From contig NZ_QMIG01000005.1 of NCBI RefSeq assembly GCF_003287285.1, positions 62,001 to 126,000 on the forward strand: DNA of 64,000 bases. The letters run 5' to 3'. Under the pieces are notes generated by a model. The model did no database searches. It was given only the letters and a program-made list of their open reading frames with translations, and was not told where the DNA came from. The stretch comes from Phytoactinopolyspora halophila. GTDB taxonomy: Bacteria; Actinomycetota; Actinomycetes; Jiangellales; Jiangellaceae. The translations under genes were made by a program, and so were the position numbers. This document shows, one piece after another, positions 44,245 to 52,228 of this stretch; the stretch's first letter is position 1, and each line of letters opens with the position of its first letter.

Positions 44245-44761
44245 CGGGAACCTGTACTCGCGAAGCGAGCCACTGCCTTTCTGCCTCCAGGAGGCTCAGC
44301 GAGTACGAGAACACTTCGCGTGCCGGGACCGGGAGTGGTGCTTGCGCTTTCTCGGTTTCCTCGATCACCGCGATACGGGCCGCGACCTGCCCGAGTCTGG
44401 CGCGTAGCGCCTCGGCGTACTCCTGCTCGGAGATCAGCGGCAGGTTGGCGATGCCGACCAGAATCGGGTGCGGGACCTCCCGGATCTCCGCGATCAGAGC
44501 GAGGGCATTGCGCCTCGCGGCCTGCCGGCCCGCGGTTGTGGCGTGGAAGACGCGACGGGACTTCGCGCCAGCAGGAGCCTCGGACGTCTGGGCCAGACCC
44601 CGCTTTTCCAGCTTTGTGAGCAGGTAATAGATCGAGGAGAAGCCGATGTCGGTCCACTGCCGGATACCGCGCTGCTCGATGACCCGCTCCAGGTCGTAGC
44701 CATGCCGGGGGTGCTCGACGAGCAATCCCAGGACGGTCAGCTCGGACGGGGTAAGCTCCAC
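44228..44761 (-). CDS. PadR-family transcriptional regulator
   Basis: The 177-residue protein has the PadR winged helix (LTPSELTVLGLLVEHPRHGYDLERVI...IYYLLTKLEKRGL) and a C-terminal helical dimer region. GTG 44761 is the start. A near-perfect 20-bp palindrome begins 6 bp upstream, probably its own operator. It overlaps and is co-transcribed with the GyrI-like gene. The inducing compound is unknown. Confidence 0.9.
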   Translation of the reverse strand: MELTPSELTVLGLLVEHPRHGYDLERVIEQRGIRQWTDIGFSSIYYLLTKLEKRGLAQTSEAPAGAKSRRVFHATTAGRQAARRNALALIAEIREVPHPILVGIANLPLISEQEYAEALRARLGQVAARIAVIEETEKAQAPLPVPAREVFSYSLSLLEAERQWLASRVQVPDDRQD

Positions 44762-44766
44762 GAGTA

Positions 44767-44786
44767 ATATTCTAGCACTAGAATAT
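44767..44786. promoter_or_regulatory. AT-rich 20-bp palindrome, candidate PadR operator
   Basis: ATATTCTAG (44767-44775) and CTAGAATAT (44778-44786) are perfect 9-bp arms with a CA spacer. It lies directly before the PadR start codon and is strikingly AT-rich for this genome. Confidence 0.8.
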
Positions 44787-44817
44787 CACGGCCAGTGCGC
44801 CCGGATGCGGATTCGGT

Positions 44818-44910
44818 CTTCCTAGCCGCCAAGGTCAGCACGTAGTGCGAGCGTTGACCGCCGGCCGCGGTGGTCGCAGCCATGGCAACGAGAGGGGTGA
44901 TTGCCGTGCC
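44818..44910 (-). pseudogene. Fragment of a DUF6907-type gene
   Basis: The minus strand reads TPLVAMAATTAAGGQRSHYV then LTLAARK, matching the QRPYCVLTLAARQ region of the intact protein at 35114. The N-terminal Cys knuckle and the C-terminal helix are missing. It is another trace of element-derived DNA outside the present element. Confidence 0.65.
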
Positions 44911-44914
44911 GGAG

Positions 44915-45397
44915 CTAGGGTGCGGACTCACCGTGCTGTTCGGTCACCGCGAGCGCGTTCAGCATCTCGGTGAGTACCCGGAGCGTGGCGCCGACCTCTG
45001 CTTCGGTGATGTCGCCCCCGACGCGGCTCAGCAGCCGCAGTTCGCGCTCTATTACCGCATCGATCGCGGACACTCCCGCCGGAGTCACGCGCACCAGATG
45101 TGAGCGCCGGTGTGCGGGGTTCTCGACGATCTCGACCCACCCGGCCGTGTGGGCGTCGTTGACCATCCGCTGGACGAACTGGCGGCTCAGGTCTTGGGTG
45201 CGGGCCATCTGGGGAACGGTCATGTCGCCTTCCCGGCGCAGTTGGTAGAGCACCGCGCGAACGCCCACCGACATGCCCATGATCGGTTGGTCGCGTTCCA
45301 CGATCCGCTGCACTTTGCGGTACAGCGGGCCGACCACGAGGTACACCTCGGCGAGGCGTTCGGCCAGGGCGTCGGGAGGAAGGGGTTCGTCTGTCAC
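44915..45397 (-). CDS. MarR-family transcriptional regulator
   Basis: This 160-residue protein has a MarR winged helix (MTVPQMARTQDLSRQFVQRMVNDAHTAGWVEIVENPAHRRSHLVRVT). GTG 45397 is used. It is divergent from an alpha/beta hydrolase, with 57 bp between starts that contain two TGACA-N7-TGTCA palindromes. It probably represses both genes; the ligand is unknown. Confidence 0.9.
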   Translation of the reverse strand: MTDEPLPPDALAERLAEVYLVVGPLYRKVQRIVERDQPIMGMSVGVRAVLYQLRREGDMTVPQMARTQDLSRQFVQRMVNDAHTAGWVEIVENPAHRRSHLVRVTPAGVSAIDAVIERELRLLSRVGGDITEAEVGATLRVLTEMLNALAVTEQHGESAP

Positions 45398-45407
45398 GGA
45401 CCCATTA

Positions 45408-45455
45408 TGACACTCGAGTTGTCAAAGTATAGGAAGTATGACACCTTGGTTGTCA
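45408..45455. promoter_or_regulatory. Two MarR-type operators, 31 bp apart
   Basis: TGACA-N7-TGTCA occurs at 45408-45424 and 45439-45455. The centre-to-centre distance of 31 bp puts them on the same DNA face. The second ends on the first base of the hydrolase ATG, so repressor binding would block that start. Confidence 0.8.
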
Positions 45456-46306
45456 TGATTTCTTCGGCCTTCCCGCTCCAGACGCTCGACCTGGACGACC
45501 ACCGCGTCGCCTATGTCGACCTGGATCCCGACACCTCGCACACCCCGCTGGTGCTGCTCCACGGCGGCGTCGTCGATCACCGCATGTGGTCACATCAGCT
45601 CGCCGCCTTCCCCGACCGTCGCGTCATCGCTCCGGACGCGCGTGGTCACGGCCAGACGTCCACGCCGACGGGTCCGCACCGCCTGTGCGACGACGTGGTC
45701 GCGCTGCTCGACGCGCTGGACGTGCCGCACGCCGTGCTGGTCGGTTTGTCGATGGGTGGTGGGACGGCCGTGGACACCGCCCTGGAGTACCCGGACCGGG
45801 TTACTGGCCTGGTGGTCAGCGGCACCGGAACCAGCGAACCGGAGTTCACCGACCCCTGGATCGTCGACATCTTCTCTGCCTGGCAGCAAGCCCAGGCCGC
45901 GGCAGACCTCGAAGCGTGGGTCGACGTCTTCCTGCGGTTCGTGCCCGGCCCGCAACGCACGGCCGCCGACGTCGAACCCGCGGTGATGCGCGGCATCCAG
46001 ACCATGGCACGTGACCTGGTGACGACGCACGTGAAGCTGGATGAGAACGGCGTCCCGGTCGCTCCGGCCCAGCCGACGCCGGTAACCGGCACGTGGTCGC
46101 GCCTGCCCGGGATCGCGGTACCGGTTCTCGCCATCGCCGGATCCGCCGACGGCTCAGACCACGTCAGGATGACCCGGCAGCTGGCGGAGCACGTCCAGCA
46201 GGGCCGGTTTGTCACGGTGGACGGTGTCGGGCATTACCCGAACCTGGAGCGGCCAGCGGAGTTCAACGCCGCCGTGTTGGAGTTCCTGGCGGCTCACGAC
46301 CTCTGA
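45455..46306 (+). CDS. Alpha/beta-fold hydrolase
   Basis: This 283-residue hydrolase has oxyanion HGGVVDHRMW, nucleophile Ser in VLVGLSMGGG, and His in DGVGHYPNLERP, with the acid Asp probably in AGSADGSDH. The substrate is not predictable. ATG 45455 lies within the second operator palindrome with no ribosome site, so the mRNA may be leaderless or the start may be slightly further in. Control by the divergent MarR regulator is very likely. Confidence 0.9.
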   Translation: MISSAFPLQTLDLDDHRVAYVDLDPDTSHTPLVLLHGGVVDHRMWSHQLAAFPDRRVIAPDARGHGQTSTPTGPHRLCDDVVALLDALDVPHAVLVGLSMGGGTAVDTALEYPDRVTGLVVSGTGTSEPEFTDPWIVDIFSAWQQAQAAADLEAWVDVFLRFVPGPQRTAADVEPAVMRGIQTMARDLVTTHVKLDENGVPVAPAQPTPVTGTWSRLPGIAVPVLAIAGSADGSDHVRMTRQLAEHVQQGRFVTVDGVGHYPNLERPAEFNAAVLEFLAAHDL

Positions 46307-46350
46307 CCGAACGCCGAGTGCGCCCGCGAATCGTGGGTACGAGGTACGCC

Positions 46351-46671
46351 ATGTTGACATTGACGATGGAGGCGGTCTCCGCGATACGGGGACTGACGAA
46401 TCAACCCGAGGTATCCGAGAACGGAGGCTTGCGCATCTCGTCCGCGGCGGACGAGAACGGAGCCGTGGAGCTGGTTGCGGCGGTGGCGGCTGGTCCGGAG
46501 CCGCAGGACGATGTGGTCACGATCGACGACGTCAACGTCTATCTGGATCCGCAGGCCACGCCCGCGCTCGACGACAAGGTTCTCGATGCCGAGATCACCG
46601 AGGAAGGTCAGGTGCGGTTCGAGGTGGTGTCCCAGAGCGGGGACGAGGGGCCGTACTCGCAACCGGAATGA
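46351..46671 (+). CDS. HesB/IscA-like protein without cysteines
   Basis: The 106-residue protein follows the HesB-like fold (LTLTMEAVSAIRGLT, DDVVTIDDVNVYLDPQATPALDDKVLDAEI) seen in small actinobacterial relatives of A-type iron-sulfur carriers. The cysteines that bind iron-sulfur clusters in IscA are absent, so cluster assembly is doubtful. ATG 46351 has GAGG upstream. It stands 44 bp after the hydrolase. Confidence 0.75.
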   Translation: MLTLTMEAVSAIRGLTNQPEVSENGGLRISSAADENGAVELVAAVAAGPEPQDDVVTIDDVNVYLDPQATPALDDKVLDAEITEEGQVRFEVVSQSGDEGPYSQPE

Positions 46672-46811
46672 TCCCGCATCGGTGGTGACGCCACTGGCTG
46701 CGCGGAGAGTCGTCGTTCCGGACGGCGAGTTCCGGCCGAGCAGGTCGTCGATGGATTCGACCGCGAGGAATATGCCGGCTGGGTGATCGCACCGCGTGGC
46801 TCCGGTTCATC

Positions 46812-47687
46812 TCAGAAGACGGGTTTGCCGCCGGTGACCCCGAGGATGGTGCCGGATACGTAACTGGCTTCGGTGGGGGAGGCCAGGAAGACGAACGCCG
46901 GGGCGACTTCCACCGGTTGGCCGGCCCGGCCGAAGGGTGTGTCCTGCCCGAATTTCTCGACTTTCGCCACGGGCTGCGTGGCGGGTTGCAGCGGCGTCCA
47001 GATCGGCCCCGGCGCCACCGCGTTGACCCGCACGCCACGCGGGCCGAGTTCCGCCGCGAGGTTGACCGTGAAGTTGTTGATCGCGGACTTGGTGGCGGCA
47101 TAGTCGAGAAGGGATCCAGAGGGGTCATAGGCCTGGATGGACGAATTGTTGATGATGCAGTCGCCGGCGCTCAGGTGAGGCACGAGGGCCTGGGTCAACC
47201 AGAACAACGCGGTGAAGTTCGTCCCGACCACGCGATCGAGCTGTTCCGCGCTCACCTCCTCGATGCTTTGGGACCGGGCCATCTGGAAGCCGGCGTTGTT
47301 GACGAGGATGTTCACACCATCGAGCTCGGACAGGGCGCGCTCGGCGACGTCGAGGCAGGTCCGCCGGTCGGTGAGATCGCCGGGCACGGTGACGACGCGC
47401 CGTCCCGCGTCCGAGACGAGAGCTGCCGTGGCTTCCCCATCGGGGTGCTCCTCGGGGAGATAGGAGATGGCGACGTCCGCGCCTTCCCGGGCATAGGCGA
47501 TGGCGATCGCCCGCCCGATTCCGGAGTCGCCCCCGGTGATCAGTGCGCGCATGCCGGTGAGGCGGCCGGTGCCTCGATAGCTGTCCTCGCCGTGATCGGG
47601 CCGGGGATCCATGGCATCGGTGAGCCCGGGTGGCTCTTGCTGCTGGGCTGGGAACTCGCGCGGGTAGTGATCAGTACGTGGCGACAT
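46812..47687 (-). CDS. SDR-family oxidoreductase (YghA / general stress type)
   Basis: This 291-residue short-chain dehydrogenase has the cofactor motif TGGDSGIGRAIAIAYA, NNAG, catalytic Ser in INNSSIQAY and Tyr-x-x-x-Lys in DYAATKSAI. The extended N-terminus with EFPAQQQEPPGLTDAMDPRP is typical of the YghA/YhdF group. It is followed upstream (27 bp) by a small stress-type protein gene in the same direction, which should be in the same operon. Confidence 0.93.
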   Translation of the reverse strand: MSPRTDHYPREFPAQQQEPPGLTDAMDPRPDHGEDSYRGTGRLTGMRALITGGDSGIGRAIAIAYAREGADVAISYLPEEHPDGEATAALVSDAGRRVVTVPGDLTDRRTCLDVAERALSELDGVNILVNNAGFQMARSQSIEEVSAEQLDRVVGTNFTALFWLTQALVPHLSAGDCIINNSSIQAYDPSGSLLDYAATKSAINNFTVNLAAELGPRGVRVNAVAPGPIWTPLQPATQPVAKVEKFGQDTPFGRAGQPVEVAPAFVFLASPTEASYVSGTILGVTGGKPVF

Positions 47688-47713
47688 ACCGGTATTCCTC
47701 TCGGGATCGGTCG

Positions 47714-48040
47714 TCAGCGTCCGACTGCCCGTGCGAGTTCCTGCTTGTTCATCTTCGAGCGACCCTTGACGCCCTGCCGTTTCGCGTCGGCGTAGAGTTG
47801 CGCCTTCGTCCGTCCACCGGGACCGGACCCGGAACGCTTACCTCCCCGGCGACCCGGCGAGATGTCCTGCACCGACTCCCGGCTCCGGCGTTCGGCCTCA
47901 CCTTCGCGGGCGCGCTCCTTGTTCACCGTGCGCGCCGCGATCTCCTCCGCGGTGTCCTCGTCATATCCGCGGTCGGTGAGTCCTTCCTTCACGTGTTCGT
48001 ACTGGCGTTCGCGCTTGTCACTCCACTGTTCCTGGGGCAT
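47714..48040 (-). CDS. Small basic protein annotated in relatives as plasmid stabilization protein
   Basis: The 108-residue charged protein (WSDKRERQYEHVKEGL..., TAEEIAARTVNKERAREGE) ends in a SAP/Rho-N-like helical motif (TKAQLYADAKRQGVKGRSKMNKQELARAV) that may bind nucleic acid. Relatives are widespread in soil bacteria near stress genes. Despite the customary name there is no evidence here of plasmid function. It leads the operon with the SDR gene. Confidence 0.75.
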   Translation of the reverse strand: MPQEQWSDKRERQYEHVKEGLTDRGYDEDTAEEIAARTVNKERAREGEAERRSRESVQDISPGRRGGKRSGSGPGGRTKAQLYADAKRQGVKGRSKMNKQELARAVGR

Positions 48041-48161
48041 GTCTCCAGCACCTCCGCGGTGCTCCGTTGGTGTTCGGGCGGTGTGGCGCTATGCGCCGTT
48101 GCCCTTGCACATACCCCTCAGCGAACGGCCGTAACGCCGGCGTTTCACGGGCGCGGCGGAG

Positions 48162-49346
48162 TCAAGGTCGCAGATGATTCAGCGCTACGGCCGCGTACGT
48201 CGCCACGCCGGTCGCCAGGGCGGACTCGTCGAACACCACGAGGTTGGAGTGGTTGGGCGTGGCTTCGCCGGGATTGGTGCCTGCCGGGCAGGCACCGAGG
48301 AATGCCATGGCTCCCGGATAGGTGCCGAGCACGTAGGAGAAGTCCTCGGCGCCCATCAGCGGCTCTCCCATCTCCTGGACGCGCTCGGCACCGAGGGTCT
48401 CGCTGGCGACGGTCCGCACCACGTCGGTGAACGCGGGGTCGTTCACCGTTGCGGGGTAACCCGGGATCACTGTGACGTCCGCGCTGAGTTCGTGCGCGGC
48501 GGCGATGCCGTCGGCGACGACGCGCAGCCGCTCGTGCACGTTCGTGCGGGTCTCCTCGGACAGCGTGCGGATGGTGCCTCTGAGCTCGGCCGTGGCGGGA
48601 ATGATGTTGTCGGCGGTTCCGCCGGTAATCTGGCCGACCGTGAGCACGGCGGGGTCGAAAACGTCGACTCGGCGGCTGAGGGCGACTTGTAGCGTCGTGA
48701 CGATCTCGCAGGCGGCCGGCACGGGGTCATTGGCTCGATGCGGCGACGACGCGTGCCCGCCCCTCCCGGTGAGCGTGACCTGGAAGTTGTCGGCGGCGGC
48801 GAGCAGTGGCCCGGGCCGGATGTTGATCGTCCCGCACTCGTGCTGGGCGCTGATGTGCAGGGCGAACGCGCCGTTGACCGTGGGGTTGTCGAGCAGGCCC
48901 TCGGCGAGCGCGTAGTGAGCACCGTGGTATCCCTCCTCGCCGGGCTGGAAGAAGAACAGGACCCGGCCGGCGAGCTCCTCGCGTCGTCCTGCGAGCAGGC
49001 GGGCCGCGCTGGCCAGCATCGCGACGTGGGTGTCGTGGCCGCACGCGTGCATGGCGCCGGGTACCTGCGACGCGAACGGCAGCCCGGTGTCCTCTCGCAG
49101 GGGGAGGGCATCCATGTCGCCGCGCAGGATGAGCGTCGGGCCGTCGTACGCGCCGTCCAGTTCGGCCACGATCGACGAGGTCGTCTCCGACAGGCGCAGC
49201 GTCAGGCCGAGATCGGCGATCTCGTCGAGTACGGCTTGGCGAGTAACGGGAAGGTCCAGGCCGATTTCGGGGTGCTGGTGAAGTTTCCGGCGAAATGCCC
49301 GGGTGCGCTCCGCGAGCGCTTCGGCGGCGGCGAGTGTCGACGTCAT
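48162..49346 (-). CDS. M20-family amidohydrolase
   Basis: This 394-residue metal-dependent amidohydrolase is related to hippurate/N-acyl-amino-acid hydrolases (RAFRRKLHQHPEIGLDLP, GDMDALPLREDTGLPF, MHACGHDTHVAMLASAA, FFFQPGEEGYHGA). The metal-binding His/Asp/Glu set is intact. ATG 49346 begins the family sequence; the frame upstream enters a hairpin. The substrate is unknown: indole-acetyl or other N-acyl amino acids are typical. Confidence 0.92.
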   Translation of the reverse strand: MTSTLAAAEALAERTRAFRRKLHQHPEIGLDLPVTRQAVLDEIADLGLTLRLSETTSSIVAELDGAYDGPTLILRGDMDALPLREDTGLPFASQVPGAMHACGHDTHVAMLASAARLLAGRREELAGRVLFFFQPGEEGYHGAHYALAEGLLDNPTVNGAFALHISAQHECGTINIRPGPLLAAADNFQVTLTGRGGHASSPHRANDPVPAACEIVTTLQVALSRRVDVFDPAVLTVGQITGGTADNIIPATAELRGTIRTLSEETRTNVHERLRVVADGIAAAHELSADVTVIPGYPATVNDPAFTDVVRTVASETLGAERVQEMGEPLMGAEDFSYVLGTYPGAMAFLGACPAGTNPGEATPNHSNLVVFDESALATGVATYAAVALNHLRP

Positions 49347-49368
49347 CCATGCAGTATGGCCCCGGGAC

Positions 49369-49426
49369 CCGCTGATCATGAACACTAGGCGTCCACATAA
49401 GGACGCCTAGTGTTCATGATCAGCGG
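49369..49426. terminator. 26-bp perfect stem hairpin downstream of the sigma operon
   Basis: The arms 49369-49394 and 49401-49426 are perfectly complementary with loop ACATAA. It lies 25 bp after the beta-propeller gene stop and upstream of the amidohydrolase gene on the same strand. The core contains GATCATGAACACTAGGCGTC. Confidence 0.9.
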
Positions 49427-49450
49427 ATCAGGGGGCCGGGTTGGGTATCG

Positions 49451-50896
49451 TCAGAGCTCGCCGAGCAGGTACGGGCTGTCCGAGACATCGATCGGGGTGT
49501 CCACGGCACGCGGCTCGGTGGCCAGCTCGCACTCCCCGCCGACGGTGCAGCGCACCAGCGCCGTCTCGTCGTCCTCCGTCGCCTGGAACACCAGGCTGTC
49601 GTTGGACTCCCATGTCGCCTGCGCCGGATCCGGCACGTCGAAGCGCGTGACCTCCTCGCCCGTCGCGGCGTCGACGATCACCAGATCGCGGCGGCCGTCG
49701 GAGTTCTCTTGCCGCTCACGGTATTTCCTCGCATGATCGAGCATCTCCTGGGTGATCGTGAACTCCTCGCCGTTGATCGTCACGGTATGACCCACGTCGG
49801 GCTCGAGCTCGAGGATCTGCTGGGCGTGCACGCCGTCGATCCACGGCGAGGGACCATGCAACATGATCAGCGCGGCGTACTCCCCCTCCGCCGAGAAGCC
49901 GGGGAATGTCCCGCGGTTGGCGGTCCACATCTCCTCGCCGGTCTCGGTATCCACGATGGACGTGTCCCGGTCCGGCGCGTCGTTCGGTGGCATGAACGCT
50001 CCGACAGTCCCCGACGGCGCGAACGATCGGGCAAAGCCGTAGTCCAGCCACGACGTGACACTGTCCTCGACGATATTCCAGATGTAGACACCATCCGGGC
50101 TGTTCTTGGCACTGTTCAGGACCACCTGATTGTCGTCCAGGAAGCCAGCTACGCCCCCGACATCGCCGAGGTCGTCTTCCTGCGTCCGGCTGTGTACCAC
50201 CTCACCCGCGGTCACGTCGTACACGCGCACGGTGGTCCGCACGGGACTCCCGGTTGCTTCGTCCATCTCGTGCTCGGCCCACGCCACCAGCGTGCCGTCC
50301 GCGGAGACGCGAATGCTGAAGATGGACGACTCCGCGATCTTCTCGACGTCGCCGTTCTCCCGGATCAGGTGGACCGCGTGTCCCCGGTGCTCTCCGTCGT
50401 CCTCATGTGCGGTGAGCGCGACCGCCCCGCCCTCGACCGCCTCCAGCTCTCTCAGGTGGCCGAACGATACGTCGAACGGGACTTCGGCGTCACCCAGGTG
50501 GATCGCCCCCTCGGAGTACCACGGAGTGGCGGGCGCATCGCCGGTATCGAGGCCGTCCAGCTCGACCACGGTGGAGGAAGCATCCCCCTCGTTGCCGGGC
50601 GCATTGCCCTCCTCGGCGGCCGAAGTATTACCGGAGGAGCCATTCTGGCCCGCCGCTGCCGGGCCACCCTCGATCCCGGTGCCGGGGTCCGGCGCGGACC
50701 ACAGTCCTAACGGGTCGGTGACGCCAACGGTTGCCCCGGCCATGGCCGCGACAGTGACGCCGCCCACCACGGCCGTCCGGGTGGCGTGTTTGCGGCGGCG
50801 TGCCTGATGCAGCACGTCGTCCGCCAAACCGGTACGGGCGGGGACCTGCTCGCCCATGTCGTGCACGGTGTCCTTGACCAGTCGTTCGATGTTCAT
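49451..50896 (-). CDS. Membrane-anchored beta-propeller-like protein coupled to a sigma factor
   Basis: The 481-residue protein has a cytoplasmic N-terminus (MNIERLVKDTVHDMGEQVPA), one membrane segment (about 41-58, VVGGVTVAAMAGATVGV), a low-complexity Gly/Asn/Glu linker and an outer domain with repeats such as VSADGTLVAWAEHE, PSGTVGAFMP and FSAEGEYAALI that suggest WD40/TolB-like blades. The ATG overlaps the sigma stop (ATGA). The layout fits an anti-sigma or extracellular sensor partner, although no zinc anti-sigma motif is visible. Confidence 0.8.
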   Translation of the reverse strand: MNIERLVKDTVHDMGEQVPARTGLADDVLHQARRRKHATRTAVVGGVTVAAMAGATVGVTDPLGLWSAPDPGTGIEGGPAAAGQNGSSGNTSAAEEGNAPGNEGDASSTVVELDGLDTGDAPATPWYSEGAIHLGDAEVPFDVSFGHLRELEAVEGGAVALTAHEDDGEHRGHAVHLIRENGDVEKIAESSIFSIRVSADGTLVAWAEHEMDEATGSPVRTTVRVYDVTAGEVVHSRTQEDDLGDVGGVAGFLDDNQVVLNSAKNSPDGVYIWNIVEDSVTSWLDYGFARSFAPSGTVGAFMPPNDAPDRDTSIVDTETGEEMWTANRGTFPGFSAEGEYAALIMLHGPSPWIDGVHAQQILELEPDVGHTVTINGEEFTITQEMLDHARKYRERQENSDGRRDLVIVDAATGEEVTRFDVPDPAQATWESNDSLVFQATEDDETALVRCTVGGECELATEPRAVDTPIDVSDSPYLLGEL

Positions 50897-51423
50897 GCTG
50901 AAGCCTCCTCCGTCGCGGGGAGATCGTCGGGGTAGTGGGCGTCGAGTTCCGGGGCGAGTTCGCGTAGCCGTGCCAGGGCTCGGTGGGTCTGGCTGCGCAC
51001 GGTGCCCACCGAACAGTTGAGGGTGTCGGCGATGTCGCGCTCCGGCAGGTCGTGGTAGAAGCGCAGCACCAGCACGGCGCGCTGCCGTGGCGCTAGGCGT
51101 AGCAAGGCCTGCCGCAGGTCCAGCCGGAGATTGACGTCGGCGGCGGCATCCCGCTGGCCGCGTTCTGGCGTGTCCTCCACCGGGTCTTCGCGAATCTTGG
51201 CCCGGCGGCGCCAGCGGCTGGCATGGTCGTGGTAGATGATCCGCCGCACGTAACGCTCCGGATCGTCCACCTTGTGCCAGCGGCGCACCAGCTTGACCAG
51301 CGCACCTTGGACCAGATCCTCTGCTGCGTGAATATCGCCGCACAAGGCATACGCGGCGCGTCGCAGATGCAGTGATCGGGCCTCGACGAATTCTCGGAAC
51401 TGGCGTTCCTTCTCGGCATTCAC
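50893..51423 (-). CDS. ECF RNA polymerase sigma factor, SigE-like family
   Basis: The 176-residue protein has region 2 (FVEARSLHLRRAAYALCGDIHAAEDLVQGALVKLVRRW) and region 4 (LAPRQRAVLVLRFYHDLPERDIADTLNCSVGTVRSQTHRAL), the pattern of the actinobacterial SigE-family ECF factors. GTG 51423 follows AAGGGAC. It overlaps by four bases with a membrane beta-propeller gene, which probably modulates it. Confidence 0.92.
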   Translation of the reverse strand: MNAEKERQFREFVEARSLHLRRAAYALCGDIHAAEDLVQGALVKLVRRWHKVDDPERYVRRIIYHDHASRWRRRAKIREDPVEDTPERGQRDAAADVNLRLDLRQALLRLAPRQRAVLVLRFYHDLPERDIADTLNCSVGTVRSQTHRALARLRELAPELDAHYPDDLPATEEASA

Positions 51424-51679
51424 GTGCGTCCCTTCGGCGGTACGTCCGTTCGTACCCTGGTAGACGCGTGGCGCCCCGCCAACTATGCGAGGCTCGTCGG
51501 TCCGGATACGTCCGGACTGCCCGTACTGGCCGAGAAGCGAGCGCGCCGGGGGCCGGAATGTGCGCGTCGAGCCGTGTGTTGTGCCCCGAAGCGGGTAACA
51601 CAGACTGTGGTACTACCCGCGTTGACGTGCGAGTGCCATACGATATGTCGCTTCGCTCTTGTGAACAGAAAGGACGACC

Positions 51680-52090
51680 GTGACCGTTTCCACCCCATCC
51701 CGTTCTGCTGACCTGGCCACCGCCGGCGGTCTGCGCCGGTGGAGCTTCGGCGGGTGTGAGATCGTGACGGTACACGGAGAGATCACCACCACACTTGTCC
51801 GCGATATAGGTGCTGGACTCACGTCGGCTGGTGGGAGACAGCTGATCGTGGATCTCCGCCATGCCCGTGCCCTGCATGCATCGATGGCGTTGCCGCTGGC
51901 CGAGCTGTATGGCCAGCTGCGTGCACGGGGACGCGGCGTGTCCGTGGTTACCGCGCCGGAGTCGACTCACTCGCGGTTGGCCACCGCTCTTGTGAAGCAG
52001 GGCATGCCGGTGTTCGATGACATCGCCGACGCCTTGGAGGCGGCCATGGAGGCGGCCGTGCCCGCGCGGCAATCCGAGCTGGCCGGCTGA
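51680..52090 (+). CDS. STAS-domain protein (anti-sigma-factor antagonist type)
   Basis: The 136-residue protein shows the STAS order of strands and helices: CEIVTVHGEITTTLVRDIG, RQLIVDLRHARALHASMALPLAELYGQLRARGRGVSVV. The phosphorylatable Ser/Thr expected near ALHASMA is ambiguous. GTG 51680 has AAAGGAC upstream. It is divergent from the sigma factor (256 bp), and no anti-sigma kinase gene is adjacent. Confidence 0.78.
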   Translation: MTVSTPSRSADLATAGGLRRWSFGGCEIVTVHGEITTTLVRDIGAGLTSAGGRQLIVDLRHARALHASMALPLAELYGQLRARGRGVSVVTAPESTHSRLATALVKQGMPVFDDIADALEAAMEAAVPARQSELAG

Positions 52091-52228
52091 GGTCCCGCGG
52101 CTGCATCCCGCCGCGTTGCAGGCGGTCCCGTTCTGCCGCCCCGCACTCCCGATCAGCAACCGTCCCGTGCATCATGGTGGGCGCGGTTGTTGATGATCGC
52201 AGGGGAGGAGCGATTAAGGTGATCGATC

